From: CANLWN01 sp039815505
GTDB taxonomy: Bacteria; Bacteroidota; Bacteroidia; Flavobacteriales; Flavobacteriaceae
Length of the DNA stretch: 32,834 nucleotides
Reading direction: 5' to 3'
Assembly (NCBI GenBank): GCA_039815505.1
Contig: JBCBZE010000007.1
Span: 1-32,834, forward strand
Shown here: piece after piece, positions 6,984-14,284 of the stretch
Numbering within the stretch: the first letter of the stretch is position 1
Layout: each line of letters starts with the position of its first letter
Notes under the pieces: model-generated
The model's input: the letters and a program-made list of their open reading frames with translations, nothing else
Told to the model about the DNA's origin: nothing
Database searches by the model: none
Made by a program: the position numbers and the translations under genes

Positions 6984-8147
6984 ATGTCAAGAATATTGGT
7001 AATAGAAGATGAGTCGGCCATCAGAAGGGTTTTGGTAAAAATACTTTCGGAAGAGAATGATGCGTATCAAGTAAGCGAGGCCGAGGATGGACTAAAAGGA
7101 TTGGAAATTATCAAGAAAGAAGATTTTGACCTTGTGCTTTGCGATATAAAGATGCCCAAAATGGATGGGGTAGAAGTTCTAGAGGCAGCGAGAAATGTAA
7201 AGCCTGAAATACCTTTTATAATGATATCGGGGCATGGTGATTTGGATACGGCCGTAAACACAATGCGCTTGGGCGCCTTTGACTATATTTCCAAGCCACC
7301 TGACCTCAATAGGCTGTTAACTACCGTAAGAAATGCCTTGGATAGAAAAGAGCTGGTGGTGGAAAACAAGATATTGAAGAAGAAGGTGAGCAAGAATTAT
7401 GAAATGATCGGCACCAGTAAGGAGATTACCAACATTAAGGATATCATAGAAAAAGTAGCCCCTACGGATGCCAGGGTCTTGATTACAGGTTCCAATGGAA
7501 CGGGAAAAGAACTGGTAGCACATTGGATACATGAAAAGAGTCAACGTGTTAAGGCTCCATTTATAGAAGTGAATTGTGCCGCCATACCTTCCGAACTCAT
7601 AGAAAGTGAGTTGTTCGGACATGTAAAAGGTGCGTTTACCTCAGCTGTACGGGACCGTGCCGGAAAGTTCGAAGCTGCCAATAAAGGTACTATTTTTCTA
7701 GATGAGATCGGTGATATGAGCCTATCCGCCCAGGCCAAGGTTTTAAGGGCATTACAGGAGAATAAAATTTCCAGGGTTGGGACAGACAAGGATATTAAGG
7801 TAGACGTACGGGTAGTTGCCGCTACAAATAAAAATTTGAAAAAAGAGATTGAAGAAGGCAGGTTTAGGGAAGATCTATACCATAGATTGGCCGTTATTCT
7901 TATAAAAGTGCCCGCTTTGAACGATAGAAGGGATGACATCCCTTTGCTGATTGCCCATTTTTCGAAAAAAATAGCCTCGGAACAAGGAAATGCGGCTAAA
8001 ACTTTTTCCAATAAGGCCATCACTTTGTTAAAAGGATATGACTGGACCGGGAACATAAGGGAACTTCGTAATGTAGTGGAACGCCTAATTATCCTAGGTG
8101 GTACCGAGGTTACCGAACAGGATGTAAAGCTTTTTGCCAGTAAGTAA
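6984..8147 (+). CDS. NtrC-type sigma-54 response regulator lacking a DNA-binding domain
   Basis: 387 residues. Receiver domain (1-120): acidic D9/E10, phospho-acceptor D54, S82 and K104. AAA+ sigma-54 activator domain (about 140-370): Walker A GSNGTGKE at 169-176, the sigma-54 contact loop as GAFTSA at 216-221 instead of the usual GAFTGA, Walker B GTIFLDE with D240/E241, and arginine-finger region FREDLYHRL at 294-302. The protein ends just after NIRELRNVVERL and EQDVKLFASK, so the C-terminal Fis-type helix-turn-helix is absent. It must act without its own DNA contact or through a partner. No histidine kinase gene is adjacent. It is the last gene of the operon and converges with the gene ending at 8151. 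Confidence 0.93.
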   Translation: MSRILVIEDESAIRRVLVKILSEENDAYQVSEAEDGLKGLEIIKKEDFDLVLCDIKMPKMDGVEVLEAARNVKPEIPFIMISGHGDLDTAVNTMRLGAFDYISKPPDLNRLLTTVRNALDRKELVVENKILKKKVSKNYEMIGTSKEITNIKDIIEKVAPTDARVLITGSNGTGKELVAHWIHEKSQRVKAPFIEVNCAAIPSELIESELFGHVKGAFTSAVRDRAGKFEAANKGTIFLDEIGDMSLSAQAKVLRALQENKISRVGTDKDIKVDVRVVAATNKNLKKEIEEGRFREDLYHRLAVILIKVPALNDRRDDIPLLIAHFSKKIASEQGNAAKTFSNKAITLLKGYDWTGNIRELRNVVERLIILGGTEVTEQDVKLFASK

Positions 8148-8150
8148 TAA

Positions 8151-8843
8151 CTAGTTGCATTCCTCCAATTTCAACAGGGCTTCCGCTACAATTTCCTTTG
8201 TTCTTAGATTGTAGTATTTCTTAGCCTCCGTTAAGTTGGGCTTTAAAAGCTCTTGCTCACAATGATCGTATATTTTTTGTGAAAAAGAGAGCGCTTCCTC
8301 ACAAGCCACCGACTGCACGACTTCTTCCAACGAGTTTTCGAAGTTTATTAAGGTCTTATCTATCCGTTCATGCAGCAATCTGCCCTTGGGTTGCTTCATG
8401 GCTTTTCTTTCCGCTTCGGACGACTTTGTATTCATCGTAAGGACATCACTTGAATATCTACTGTTATGAAGGTGATGTTTTTCAATGGCCTCCAAACTTC
8501 CAAGTTCATTCTCCAAGGCCCTTTTCAGCAAGATTTTAGCCCCATCCAAAGAAGTGGTCCTAGTAGCTCTTTTAAGGTTATCCAGCCCCTCATAAATATT
8601 CTTTAAGGCGTAGTCGCAACCACAGGCCTCAAATTGTTTTTTGGATTTTTCTATGGCATTAAGCGCTTTATAGGCAAAAAAACGTGAACTGTTTAGGTTA
8701 TCCGCGTCAATGGCCCTTTGTGTCTGTGATTTTACGTAATCGATGTTAGACCCTGCATACTTGCATGCAGCATCGAGCTCGGAATCAAAGGAAGTAAGTG
8801 TCAGAAAAAGTGGTGCAAATAGCACAAAGTGATGTGTTTTCAT
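8151..8843 (-). CDS. Secreted helical protein of unknown function
   Basis: 230 residues. I do not recognise a named family. An N-terminal hydrophobic segment (HHFVLFAPLFLTLTSF) looks like a signal peptide. The mature part is predicted to be almost entirely helical and highly charged, with cysteines at AACKYAG, FEACGCDYA, VACEEA, DHCEQE and the terminal EECN, six in all, which could form disulfides in the periplasm. Repeating helix units spaced about 40 residues suggest a helical-repeat or four-helix bundle fold. Its stop is 3 bases from the response regulator stop, and its start is divergent from PPK2. No TAnnTTTG element is obvious; TATCTTTA near 8890-8897 (minus) is one base off. Confidence 0.7.
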   Translation of the reverse strand: MKTHHFVLFAPLFLTLTSFDSELDAACKYAGSNIDYVKSQTQRAIDADNLNSSRFFAYKALNAIEKSKKQFEACGCDYALKNIYEGLDNLKRATRTTSLDGAKILLKRALENELGSLEAIEKHHLHNSRYSSDVLTMNTKSSEAERKAMKQPKGRLLHERIDKTLINFENSLEEVVQSVACEEALSFSQKIYDHCEQELLKPNLTEAKKYYNLRTKEIVAEALLKLEECN

Positions 8844-9039
8844 GACATAAAGAGTTGATTAAGTACTGTTTAAGATTTGGCGAAGTAAAGATAATGAGGG
8901 GAATTCCACTACAGATATTTTTTCGATGAAATACGGGAACAATCCATGTTCTTGGATGAATTGATATTTTTTTAGGGTCAAAGCTCATTTTTTTTTAACA
9001 AAAAGTCCTTTCAACGATAAAATGGTATATATTAAGGTC

Positions 9040-9918
9040 ATGAATACAGTGCATACAAAGGCCTATACGGCAACGGAAACGATGAAATTGTCCGATTTTG
9101 ATACGTTTAACGACCTTAACGCGTCCGATAAGGATTTAAAAAAAGGGTTGGAAAGGATAAGGGAAGATTTGGGAGAATTTCAAGACACCCTTTACGCGCA
9201 TAGTAAATATGGGGTCCTGGTTTGTTTACAGGGGATGGATACCGCTGGAAAGGATAGTCTTATAAGGGAAGTATTCAAGGACTTTAATGCGCGTGGGGTG
9301 GTGGTACATAGTTTTAAGGTGCCTACGGAACTCGAACGAAAGCATGATTATATGTGGAGGCATTATATCGCTTTACCACCCAAAGGCAAGTTTGGGGTGT
9401 TTAATCGTACGCATTATGAGAATGTGTTGGTCACAAGGGTACATCCGGAATACCTCTTGGCAGAAAACATGCCGGATGTCAACAGTGTTGAAGACGTAGA
9501 CCAAGATTTTTGGGATAGACGTTTTGAACGTATCAATAATTTTGAAAAACATATAGCAGAGAACGGTATGATTGTTTTTAAGTTCTTCCTTCATCTTTCC
9601 AAAGAAGAGCAAAGAAAACGTTTGTTGCGAAGATTGGAGATACAGGAAAAACATTGGAAATTTTCTCCTGGGGATTTAAAAGAACGTAAACTATGGGGCA
9701 GGTATCAAGAATGTTATGAGGAGGCCATTCGTAAAACATCAAAACCCCACGCACCTTGGTACGTTATTCCTGCCGATAATAAAAAGGCAGCTCGTGTCAT
9801 AGTGGCATCAATTATGTTACAAGAGTTAAAAAAATATAAAGATATCGTGGAACCTGAACTTGATGATAAAATAAAGGCTAATTTAGAGGAGTATAAAAAT
9901 CAACTGGAAAACGAATAG
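9040..9918 (+). CDS. Polyphosphate kinase 2 family protein (class III-like)
   Basis: 292 residues from the ATG at 9040. PPK2 enzymes transfer phosphate between polyphosphate and nucleotides. Motifs: Walker A GMDTAGK at 65-71; lid region with R and K residues (SFKVPTELERKHDYMWRHY); and FNRTHYENVLVTRVHPEY from 121, which resembles class III PPK2 (Meiothermus type), able to phosphorylate both NMPs and NDPs. Conserved FFLHLSKEEQRKRLLRR and APWYVIPADNKKAAR follow. An ATG at 9022 would add six residues (MVYIKV), but the 9040 start better fits related N-termini, so the choice is uncertain. The M28 peptidase starts 2 bases after the stop. Class assignment is from motif memory. Confidence 0.88.
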   Translation: MNTVHTKAYTATETMKLSDFDTFNDLNASDKDLKKGLERIREDLGEFQDTLYAHSKYGVLVCLQGMDTAGKDSLIREVFKDFNARGVVVHSFKVPTELERKHDYMWRHYIALPPKGKFGVFNRTHYENVLVTRVHPEYLLAENMPDVNSVEDVDQDFWDRRFERINNFEKHIAENGMIVFKFFLHLSKEEQRKRLLRRLEIQEKHWKFSPGDLKERKLWGRYQECYEEAIRKTSKPHAPWYVIPADNKKAARVIVASIMLQELKKYKDIVEPELDDKIKANLEEYKNQLENE

Positions 9919-9920
9919 GA

Positions 9921-11315
9921 ATGAATAAAATATGGATAGTACTGCTTTTGATAGCTGCACATGCTTTTCCCCAGGCCGAGGATGATAAACAAATTAAAGC
10001 GATCTACGATGCAGCTTTGACCAACGGGAAGGCATATGACTGGCTAAATTATCTATCCAATCAAATCGGTGGCAGGTTATCCGGTTCCGTACAGGCCGAA
10101 CAGGCCGTTCAGTATACTAAATCGCAATTGGACTCTTTGGGATTGGATCGTGTATGGTTGCAGCCGGTCATGGTACCCAAGTGGGTACGTGGTACGCCCG
10201 AATTTGCCTATATAGAGAGTACACCTGGCATTACCAACAATATACCCATCTGTGCCTTGGGCGGTTCCGTGGCTACACCGGTCGGGGGTATTAAGGCCAA
10301 TGTGATAGAGGTAAAGGGTATAGAAGAGTTAAAAACTTTGGGTAAGGAAAAATTGGAAGGTAAGATCGTGTTTTTCAACAGACCTATGGACCCTACGCTT
10401 ATCAGCACTTTTAGTGCGTACTCAGGATGTGTGGACCAACGTTATTCCGGAGCTGCCGAAGCAGGTAAATATGGAGCTCTTGGTATTGTTGTGCGCTCCA
10501 TGAATCTTAGATTGGACGACCTTCCGCATACGGGATCCATGAGTTATGGGGATACTCCTGTAAGTGAGCGGATTCCAGCTGCCGCAATAAGCACCAATGC
10601 CGCTGAACTTTTAAGCGTTACCCTGAGATTAAATCCGGAGATAAAATTGTTTTTTAAGCAAAGCTGCCAACAATTGGATGATGTTGAATCTTATAATGTC
10701 ATTGGCGAGATCAAGGGTAGCACTTACCCAAATGAGGTAATGATAGTGGGAGGGCATTTAGACTCTTGGGATTTAGGAGATGGCTCTCATGACGATGGTG
10801 CCGGTTGCGTTCAAAGTATGGATGTACTTCGATTATTAAAAATCTCGGGATATAAACCAAAACGTACGTTAAGGGTAGTGTTGTTTATGAACGAAGAAAA
10901 TGGTCTTCGGGGCGGTAATAAATATGCCGAAGTTGCAAAGAGTAAAAATGAAAATCATGTGTTTGCCTTGGAAAGTGATGCGGGCGGGTTTACACCAAGA
11001 GGGTTTTCTTTTGATTGCTCGGATGCCAATTTTGAACAGGTACTATCATGGAAGAAATTATTTGAGCCATATCTCATACATCTGTTTATTAAAGGTGGAA
11101 GCGGAGCAGACATAGGCCCTTTGAAAAATGATGATATGGTATTGGCCGGCTTAAGACCAGATTCTCAACGTTACTTTGACCATCATCATGCGGAGAATGA
11201 TACTTTTGAACATGTAAATAAGCGGGAATTGGAACTTGGGGCCGCCACTATGGCCAGTTTAGTCTATCTTTTTGATAAATATGGAATAGTTGCTCCCACC
11301 AAAATAAAAGGGTAA
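9921..11315 (+). CDS. Exported M28-family zinc metallopeptidase
   Basis: 464 residues with a signal peptide (about 1-18). It has the fold of carboxypeptidase Q-like M28 aminopeptidases/carboxypeptidases, which remove single residues from peptides in the periplasm or outside. A PA-type insert lies around 125-240. Two-zinc site: H279 and D281 region (GGHLDSWDLG), bridging Asp in SHDDGAGC (291/292), catalytic and ligand E325-E326 in MNEENGLRGG, D353 in ESDAGG, and a final His in YFDHHHAENDTFEH (421-423). All expected ligands are present. An AGGA stretch lies just before the start. It is coupled to the PPK2 gene. Substrate is unknown. Confidence 0.92.
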   Translation: MNKIWIVLLLIAAHAFPQAEDDKQIKAIYDAALTNGKAYDWLNYLSNQIGGRLSGSVQAEQAVQYTKSQLDSLGLDRVWLQPVMVPKWVRGTPEFAYIESTPGITNNIPICALGGSVATPVGGIKANVIEVKGIEELKTLGKEKLEGKIVFFNRPMDPTLISTFSAYSGCVDQRYSGAAEAGKYGALGIVVRSMNLRLDDLPHTGSMSYGDTPVSERIPAAAISTNAAELLSVTLRLNPEIKLFFKQSCQQLDDVESYNVIGEIKGSTYPNEVMIVGGHLDSWDLGDGSHDDGAGCVQSMDVLRLLKISGYKPKRTLRVVLFMNEENGLRGGNKYAEVAKSKNENHVFALESDAGGFTPRGFSFDCSDANFEQVLSWKKLFEPYLIHLFIKGGSGADIGPLKNDDMVLAGLRPDSQRYFDHHHAENDTFEHVNKRELELGAATMASLVYLFDKYGIVAPTKIKG

Positions 11316-11375
11316 TCAGCTTTTTTCTTTTGTATATTACTCTTGGTGTCCTTTAAATTCAGGGCACCCTTTATA

Positions 11376-11406
11376 TTGTTAGACCCGGAACAAATTCCTA
11401 CCTTTG
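11376..11406 (+). promoter_or_regulatory. Promoter of the cyclophilin-FKBP gene
   Basis: TTG at 11376-11378 and TACCTTTG at 11399-11406 are 20 bases apart, a close match to the Bacteroidota promoter. It places transcription start near 11413, so translation must begin at the ATG at 11428 and not at the TTG at 11404, which is part of the -7 element. Confidence 0.7.
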
Positions 11407-11427
11407 CGCCTCATAAAAAAACGCAAA

Positions 11428-12360
11428 ATGCAAGAAGGAATCTACGCAAAGTTCAATACCTCCAAAGGAGAAATTTTAGTAAAGCTTACTTATGATAAAA
11501 CCCCGGGAACAGTTGGTAATTTTGTTGCCTTGGCCGAGGGAAATCTAGAGAACAAAATTAAGCCCCAGGGAACCCCATATTATAATGGATTGAATTTCCA
11601 TAGGGTTATTCCCGATTTCATGATCCAGGGCGGTTGCCCTCAAGGCACCGGTACCGGTGATCCAGGATATAAATTCGATGACGAATTTCATCCAGAACTT
11701 ACACATTCGGGACCTGGTGTACTCTCTATGGCCAATGCCGGACCAGGGACCAATGGAAGTCAGTTTTTTATAACCCATGTTGCAACACCTTGGTTAGATA
11801 ATAAACATACTGTTTTTGGACACGTTGAAAACGGTCAGGAAGTAGTCGATACCATTGCCCAGGGCGATGCATTGGAAAGTCTGGAAATCATTAGGGTAGG
11901 TGATGATGCCGAGGCGTGGAATGCCATTGATGCGTTTAAAACTTTTGAAAGCTCTAAGGAGAAAAGGCTGGCGGAGGAAAAGGCCAGAGCTATAGCGGAA
12001 CTGGAAAAAATAGCAGCTGGTTTTGACGAGACGGCGAGCGGACTTCGTTATAAGATTATACAGAAAGGTGACGGTCCTAAAGCAGAAAAAGGGAAAACAG
12101 TATCCGTACACTATGAAGGGGCCTTGATCAATGGTCAGGTATTCGATTCTTCGTACAAAAGAAATGAACCAATAGATTTTCAATTGGGTGTGGGACAAGT
12201 AATTTCTGGTTGGGACGAGGGTATAGGCCTACTTCAAGTTGGGGATAAGGCCCGTTTTGTGATTCCTTCCGATTTGGCCTATGGAAGTGCTGGTGCCGGT
12301 GGAGTTATACCACCGGATGCCATATTGATCTTTGATGTAGAATTAATGGGGATAAAGTAA
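11428..12360 (+). CDS. Dual peptidylprolyl isomerase: cyclophilin-FKBP fusion
   Basis: 310 residues from the ATG at 11428. Two unrelated prolyl-isomerase domains lie in one chain. Cyclophilin domain (about 1-150): FHRVIPDFMIQGG at 57-69 with catalytic R59, SQFFITH at 111-117, WLDNKHTVFG from 122. A charged, probably helical linker follows (about 155-195, EKRLAEEKARAIAELEK). FKBP domain (about 196-310): VSVHYEG, VFDSSY, VISGWDEG, IPSDLAYG and IPPDAILIFDVEL. No signal peptide is seen, so a cytoplasmic folding catalyst is likely. Both active sites look intact. Fusions of this kind (dual-family immunophilins) are known from a few unicellular organisms, including flavobacteria as I recall. Monocistronic, with own promoter and terminator. 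Confidence 0.93.
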   Translation: MQEGIYAKFNTSKGEILVKLTYDKTPGTVGNFVALAEGNLENKIKPQGTPYYNGLNFHRVIPDFMIQGGCPQGTGTGDPGYKFDDEFHPELTHSGPGVLSMANAGPGTNGSQFFITHVATPWLDNKHTVFGHVENGQEVVDTIAQGDALESLEIIRVGDDAEAWNAIDAFKTFESSKEKRLAEEKARAIAELEKIAAGFDETASGLRYKIIQKGDGPKAEKGKTVSVHYEGALINGQVFDSSYKRNEPIDFQLGVGQVISGWDEGIGLLQVGDKARFVIPSDLAYGSAGAGGVIPPDAILIFDVELMGIK

Positions 12361-12412
12361 GGATATTCGTAATTAATCAACAGGTTAAAGGCTAAATCCC
12401 TTTGTGATAAAT

Positions 12413-12446
12413 AAAAAAGACGCTGTTTCTACAGGGTCTTTTTTTA
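12413..12446 (+). terminator. Bidirectional terminator (PPIase gene and micro-protein genes)
   Basis: Arms AAAAAGAC and GTCTTTTT, an inner CTGT/ACAG pair separated by one G-G mismatch, and a TTCT loop. T runs flank it on both strands, so it can also end the minus-strand micro-protein transcript, whose last stop codon (12444-12446) lies in its edge. Confidence 0.8.
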
Positions 12447-12527
12447 TTTGGACTTATTTATACTACCCAACAAAAGCAATGCATTGATAACCAAAAGAGC
12501 AAAAAGAATAACAAAAAAAGTGGTCAT
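12444..12527 (-). CDS. Membrane micro-protein, 27 aa (second of a tandem paralogous pair)
   Basis: The minus-strand frame starts with ATG at 12527 and ends with TAA at 12444. Residues 3-21 form one hydrophobic helix (TFFVILFALLVINALLLLG) with a single polar Asn at 15, followed by the short basic tail SINKSK, so it should sit in the inner membrane. It aligns without gaps with the upstream micro-protein at 12608-12697: 16 of 27 residues are identical. Of those 16 positions, 11 use different codons, which is the pattern of selection on the peptide, not of simple DNA duplication. I know no function. Options are a small subunit or regulator of a membrane complex, or a hydrophobic toxin-like peptide. 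There is no obvious Shine-Dalgarno sequence. Confidence 0.65.
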   Translation of the reverse strand: MTTFFVILFALLVINALLLLGSINKSK

Positions 12528-12607
12528 AGTATAGTGGATGAGGTTGTTAAGCAAAAACCTTTCTATATACCTAAAACACTTCGGGTACTAAAAACCCTAC
12601 CTTCTTT

Positions 12608-12697
12608 TTAATGTCTGTCGTTATGGTTGATACTAAGCACCAGCAAGAAAGCATTAATGGCAAGTAGCCCTGACAGAATTACCAAAAACGTAATCAT
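12608..12697 (-). CDS. Membrane micro-protein, 29 aa (first of a tandem paralogous pair)
   Basis: The minus-strand frame starts with ATG at 12697 and ends with TAA at 12608. One membrane helix (TFLVILSGLLAINAFLLVLS, residues 3-22) is followed by the polar tail INHNDRH. The shared pattern with its paralogue 80 bases downstream is TF.VIL..LL.INA.LL..SIN, with Asn 15 conserved in mid-membrane. An A-rich stretch (AAATAAA) lies before the start, the usual initiation context in Bacteroidota. A -7 element on the same strand at 12780-12787 and a hairpin in the leader at 12735-12766 fit a dedicated transcript. Too short for routine gene calling. Function unknown. Confidence 0.67.
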   Translation of the reverse strand: MITFLVILSGLLAINAFLLVLSINHNDRH

Positions 12698-12734
12698 AAC
12701 AGCGTTTATTTATGGTGGGGTAGTAAGTATTGTT

Positions 12735-12766
12735 CAACCTTTAGATGAATAAAGTATAAAAGGTTG
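12735..12766 (-). promoter_or_regulatory. Leader hairpin before the micro-protein pair
   Basis: An 8-base perfect inverted repeat, CAACCTTT (12735-12742) and AAAGGTTG (12759-12766), with a 16-base loop, lies between the putative transcription start and the first micro-protein start. The heptamer GTTCAAC also occurs on both sides (12732-12738 and 12774-12780). It could control translation or be a protein site; function is inferred only. Confidence 0.35.
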
Positions 12767-12779
12767 CGCAAAAGTTCAA

Positions 12780-12787
12780 CAAAGTTA
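12780..12787 (-). promoter_or_regulatory. -7 element TAACTTTG of the micro-protein pair
   Basis: On the minus strand the bases read TAACTTTG, matching TAnnTTTG. It lies just downstream of the cold-shock gene terminator and 82 bases before the first micro-protein ATG. No clear -33 TTTG. Confidence 0.45.
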
Positions 12788-12813
12788 TAAATTAACGCTT
12801 ACACTGATGGACA

Positions 12814-12845
12814 TAAAAAAAGCCCTGACCATATGGTCAGGGCTT
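12814..12845 (-). terminator. Intrinsic terminator of the cold-shock gene
   Basis: A near-perfect 26-base palindrome with arms AAGCCCTGACC and GGTCAGGGCTT around ATAT is followed on the minus strand by a run of T. It lies between the cold-shock gene and the micro-protein promoter. Confidence 0.88.
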
Positions 12846-12876
12846 GAGTCTTATAAAAAAGTTTAATCGTCTCTAC

Positions 12877-13071
12877 CTAGTCTACTACTTTCACATTAAC
12901 GGCGTTCAATCCTTTTTTACCTTGTTGTAGTTCAAATTCTACAACGTCACCTTCGCGTACTTCGTCAATTAAGCCAGAAATGTGTACAAAGTGATCTGTT
13001 TCTGAACCATCTTCAGTGATAAAACCATAACCTTTGGAATCGTTGAAGAATTTTACTGTTCCTTTACTCAT
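12877..13071 (-). CDS. Cold-shock domain protein (CspA family)
   Basis: 64 residues from the ATG at 13071. It is a single OB-fold nucleic-acid binding domain that acts as an RNA chaperone. The RNP1 motif KGYGFI and RNP2-like HFVHIS are present, preceded by the canonical opening MSKGTVKFFN and followed by GDVVEFELQQGKKGLNAVNV. In RNP2 the usual VFVH is HFVH. Upstream frame extension to 13107 (12 residues, MQLIFNYFNFSI) overlaps the promoter and is not typical, so it is rejected. It has its own -7 element and terminator, and a 33-base leader, much shorter than the long thermosensitive leader of E. coli cspA. Confidence 0.96.
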   Translation of the reverse strand: MSKGTVKFFNDSKGYGFITEDGSETDHFVHISGLIDEVREGDVVEFELQQGKKGLNAVNVKVVD

Positions 13072-13104
13072 AATACTAAAATTAAAATAATTAAATATAA
13101 GTTG

Positions 13105-13112
13105 CAAAGATA
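13105..13112 (-). promoter_or_regulatory. -7 element TATCTTTG of the cold-shock gene
   Basis: On the minus strand the sequence reads TATCTTTG, the same octamer as at 2922-2929 and 22728-22735. It is 33 bases before the ATG at 13071. Confidence 0.6.
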
Positions 13113-13257
13113 ATGCTAAAATATTGGAAATTAAGATTTTTGGACTTTTTATTTCTTGATGTACTATTACGAAAGCTAATTAGTACGCTGTTTCATTGGC
13201 AGGTGCATCATTTTGTACATTCCTTTATTCTATATGAACTTTTGATATCTTTAATCT

Positions 13258-14172
13258 ATGAATTCCATTAAATCCTATAATACTTTTTCGGAATTGTACA
13301 ATGATGAGGAATTGGGGAAAACCATTTCCCAAGATTCGGATTTTACCATTCATCGTTTGGAGAAGGTGCATCAACGACCAACGAAATCCCCGACTTTTAG
13401 GGCCAATTATTATTCTTTTGTGATGATAAGTGATGGGAATACCAGCTATACCATTGATAACAAGGAGTTTCCTACCAAGCCCAAAACCCTTTATTTTACA
13501 AACCCTGGACATCTAAAATCCTTCCATATTAAGGAAGTCAGTCAAGGTTTTTTAATTACAGTGTCCGAAAATTTTTTAAAGGAGTATATACATACCAATG
13601 TTTTTGATGAATTCTCCTTTTTGTTGACCGAGATTGTGCCACCATGCTATCTGAGTGAAAAACGCTTTAAAGAACTGCATCATTTAGCAGAACAAATTCT
13701 CATAGAGCAACATAAGGAAACAACGCTAAAAAATAAAATAGTCAGTTCTCTTTTTATGGTATTTCTGTTGAAAGTAAAAGAATATTTACTCAACGATCGT
13801 AACTTTAAAATAGAATATGATAGAGATTCTGAAATTGTAAATCAGTTTAAAAAGGATTTGGAACTATCGTTCAGGAAACTACTCTCCAATCCAAGTTTTG
13901 AAAAAGAAATTCCCCAAGTACAACATTTTGCCATGCTACAACATTTAAACCCAAGCTATTTCAGTACGGTGGTAAGAACCAAGACCGGTAGAACGGCCAA
14001 TCATTGGATCGCGGATAAAGTGGTTTCCGAAGGGAAAGCTTTATTGATAAAATCAAAAAAACCAATAAAGGAAATTGCATATTCACTGGGTTTTCACGAA
14101 GCCACTCATTTTTCTAAGTTTTTTAAAAAATATACCGGTGTTTCCCCTTTGACCTATCGAAAACAGCATTGA
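13258..14172 (+). CDS. AraC-family transcriptional regulator
   Basis: 304 residues. The N-terminal about 190 residues form a cupin-like sensor region (NYYSFVMISDGNTSYTIDNKEF and KTLYFTNPGH) typical of Bacteroidota AraC proteins. The C-terminal about 100 residues carry the two helix-turn-helix motifs: HFAMLQHLNPSYFSTVVRTKTG, then IKEIAYSLGFHEATHFSKFFKKYTGVSPLTYRK split over the second motif. Both are intact. A near-match -7 element (TATCTTTA, 13246-13253) lies 5 bases before the ATG. The SDR gene begins 113 bases downstream on the same strand and is the likeliest target; the ligand is unknown. Confidence 0.93.
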   Translation: MNSIKSYNTFSELYNDEELGKTISQDSDFTIHRLEKVHQRPTKSPTFRANYYSFVMISDGNTSYTIDNKEFPTKPKTLYFTNPGHLKSFHIKEVSQGFLITVSENFLKEYIHTNVFDEFSFLLTEIVPPCYLSEKRFKELHHLAEQILIEQHKETTLKNKIVSSLFMVFLLKVKEYLLNDRNFKIEYDRDSEIVNQFKKDLELSFRKLLSNPSFEKEIPQVQHFAMLQHLNPSYFSTVVRTKTGRTANHWIADKVVSEGKALLIKSKKPIKEIAYSLGFHEATHFSKFFKKYTGVSPLTYRKQH

Positions 14173-14241
14173 AAGGCTTAACCCTAAAAAATGTACCCTT
14201 CTTTCTAACATAAGTGTCTTTATTCGCCTTTAGGTAATCTT

Positions 14242-14249
14242 CACCTTTG
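14242..14249 (+). promoter_or_regulatory. Possible -7 element of the SDR gene (CACCTTTG)
   Basis: CACCTTTG differs from TAnnTTTG at one position and is 35 bases before the ATG at 14285. No good -33 element is visible, which would fit a promoter needing the AraC activator encoded just upstream. Inference. Confidence 0.3.
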
Positions 14250-14284
14250 TCCTGTAGAAAATATAAACTTAAAATCAGGATAAT

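Noticed and set aside
11404..11427. TTG start of the cyclophilin-FKBP gene at 11404
   Set aside because: It overlaps the -7 element TACCTTTG (11399-11406); the ATG at 11428 gives a normal cyclophilin start.
12549..12607. Small hairpin GGGT/ACCC between the two micro-protein genes
   Set aside because: Four-base stem without a T tract; too weak to call.
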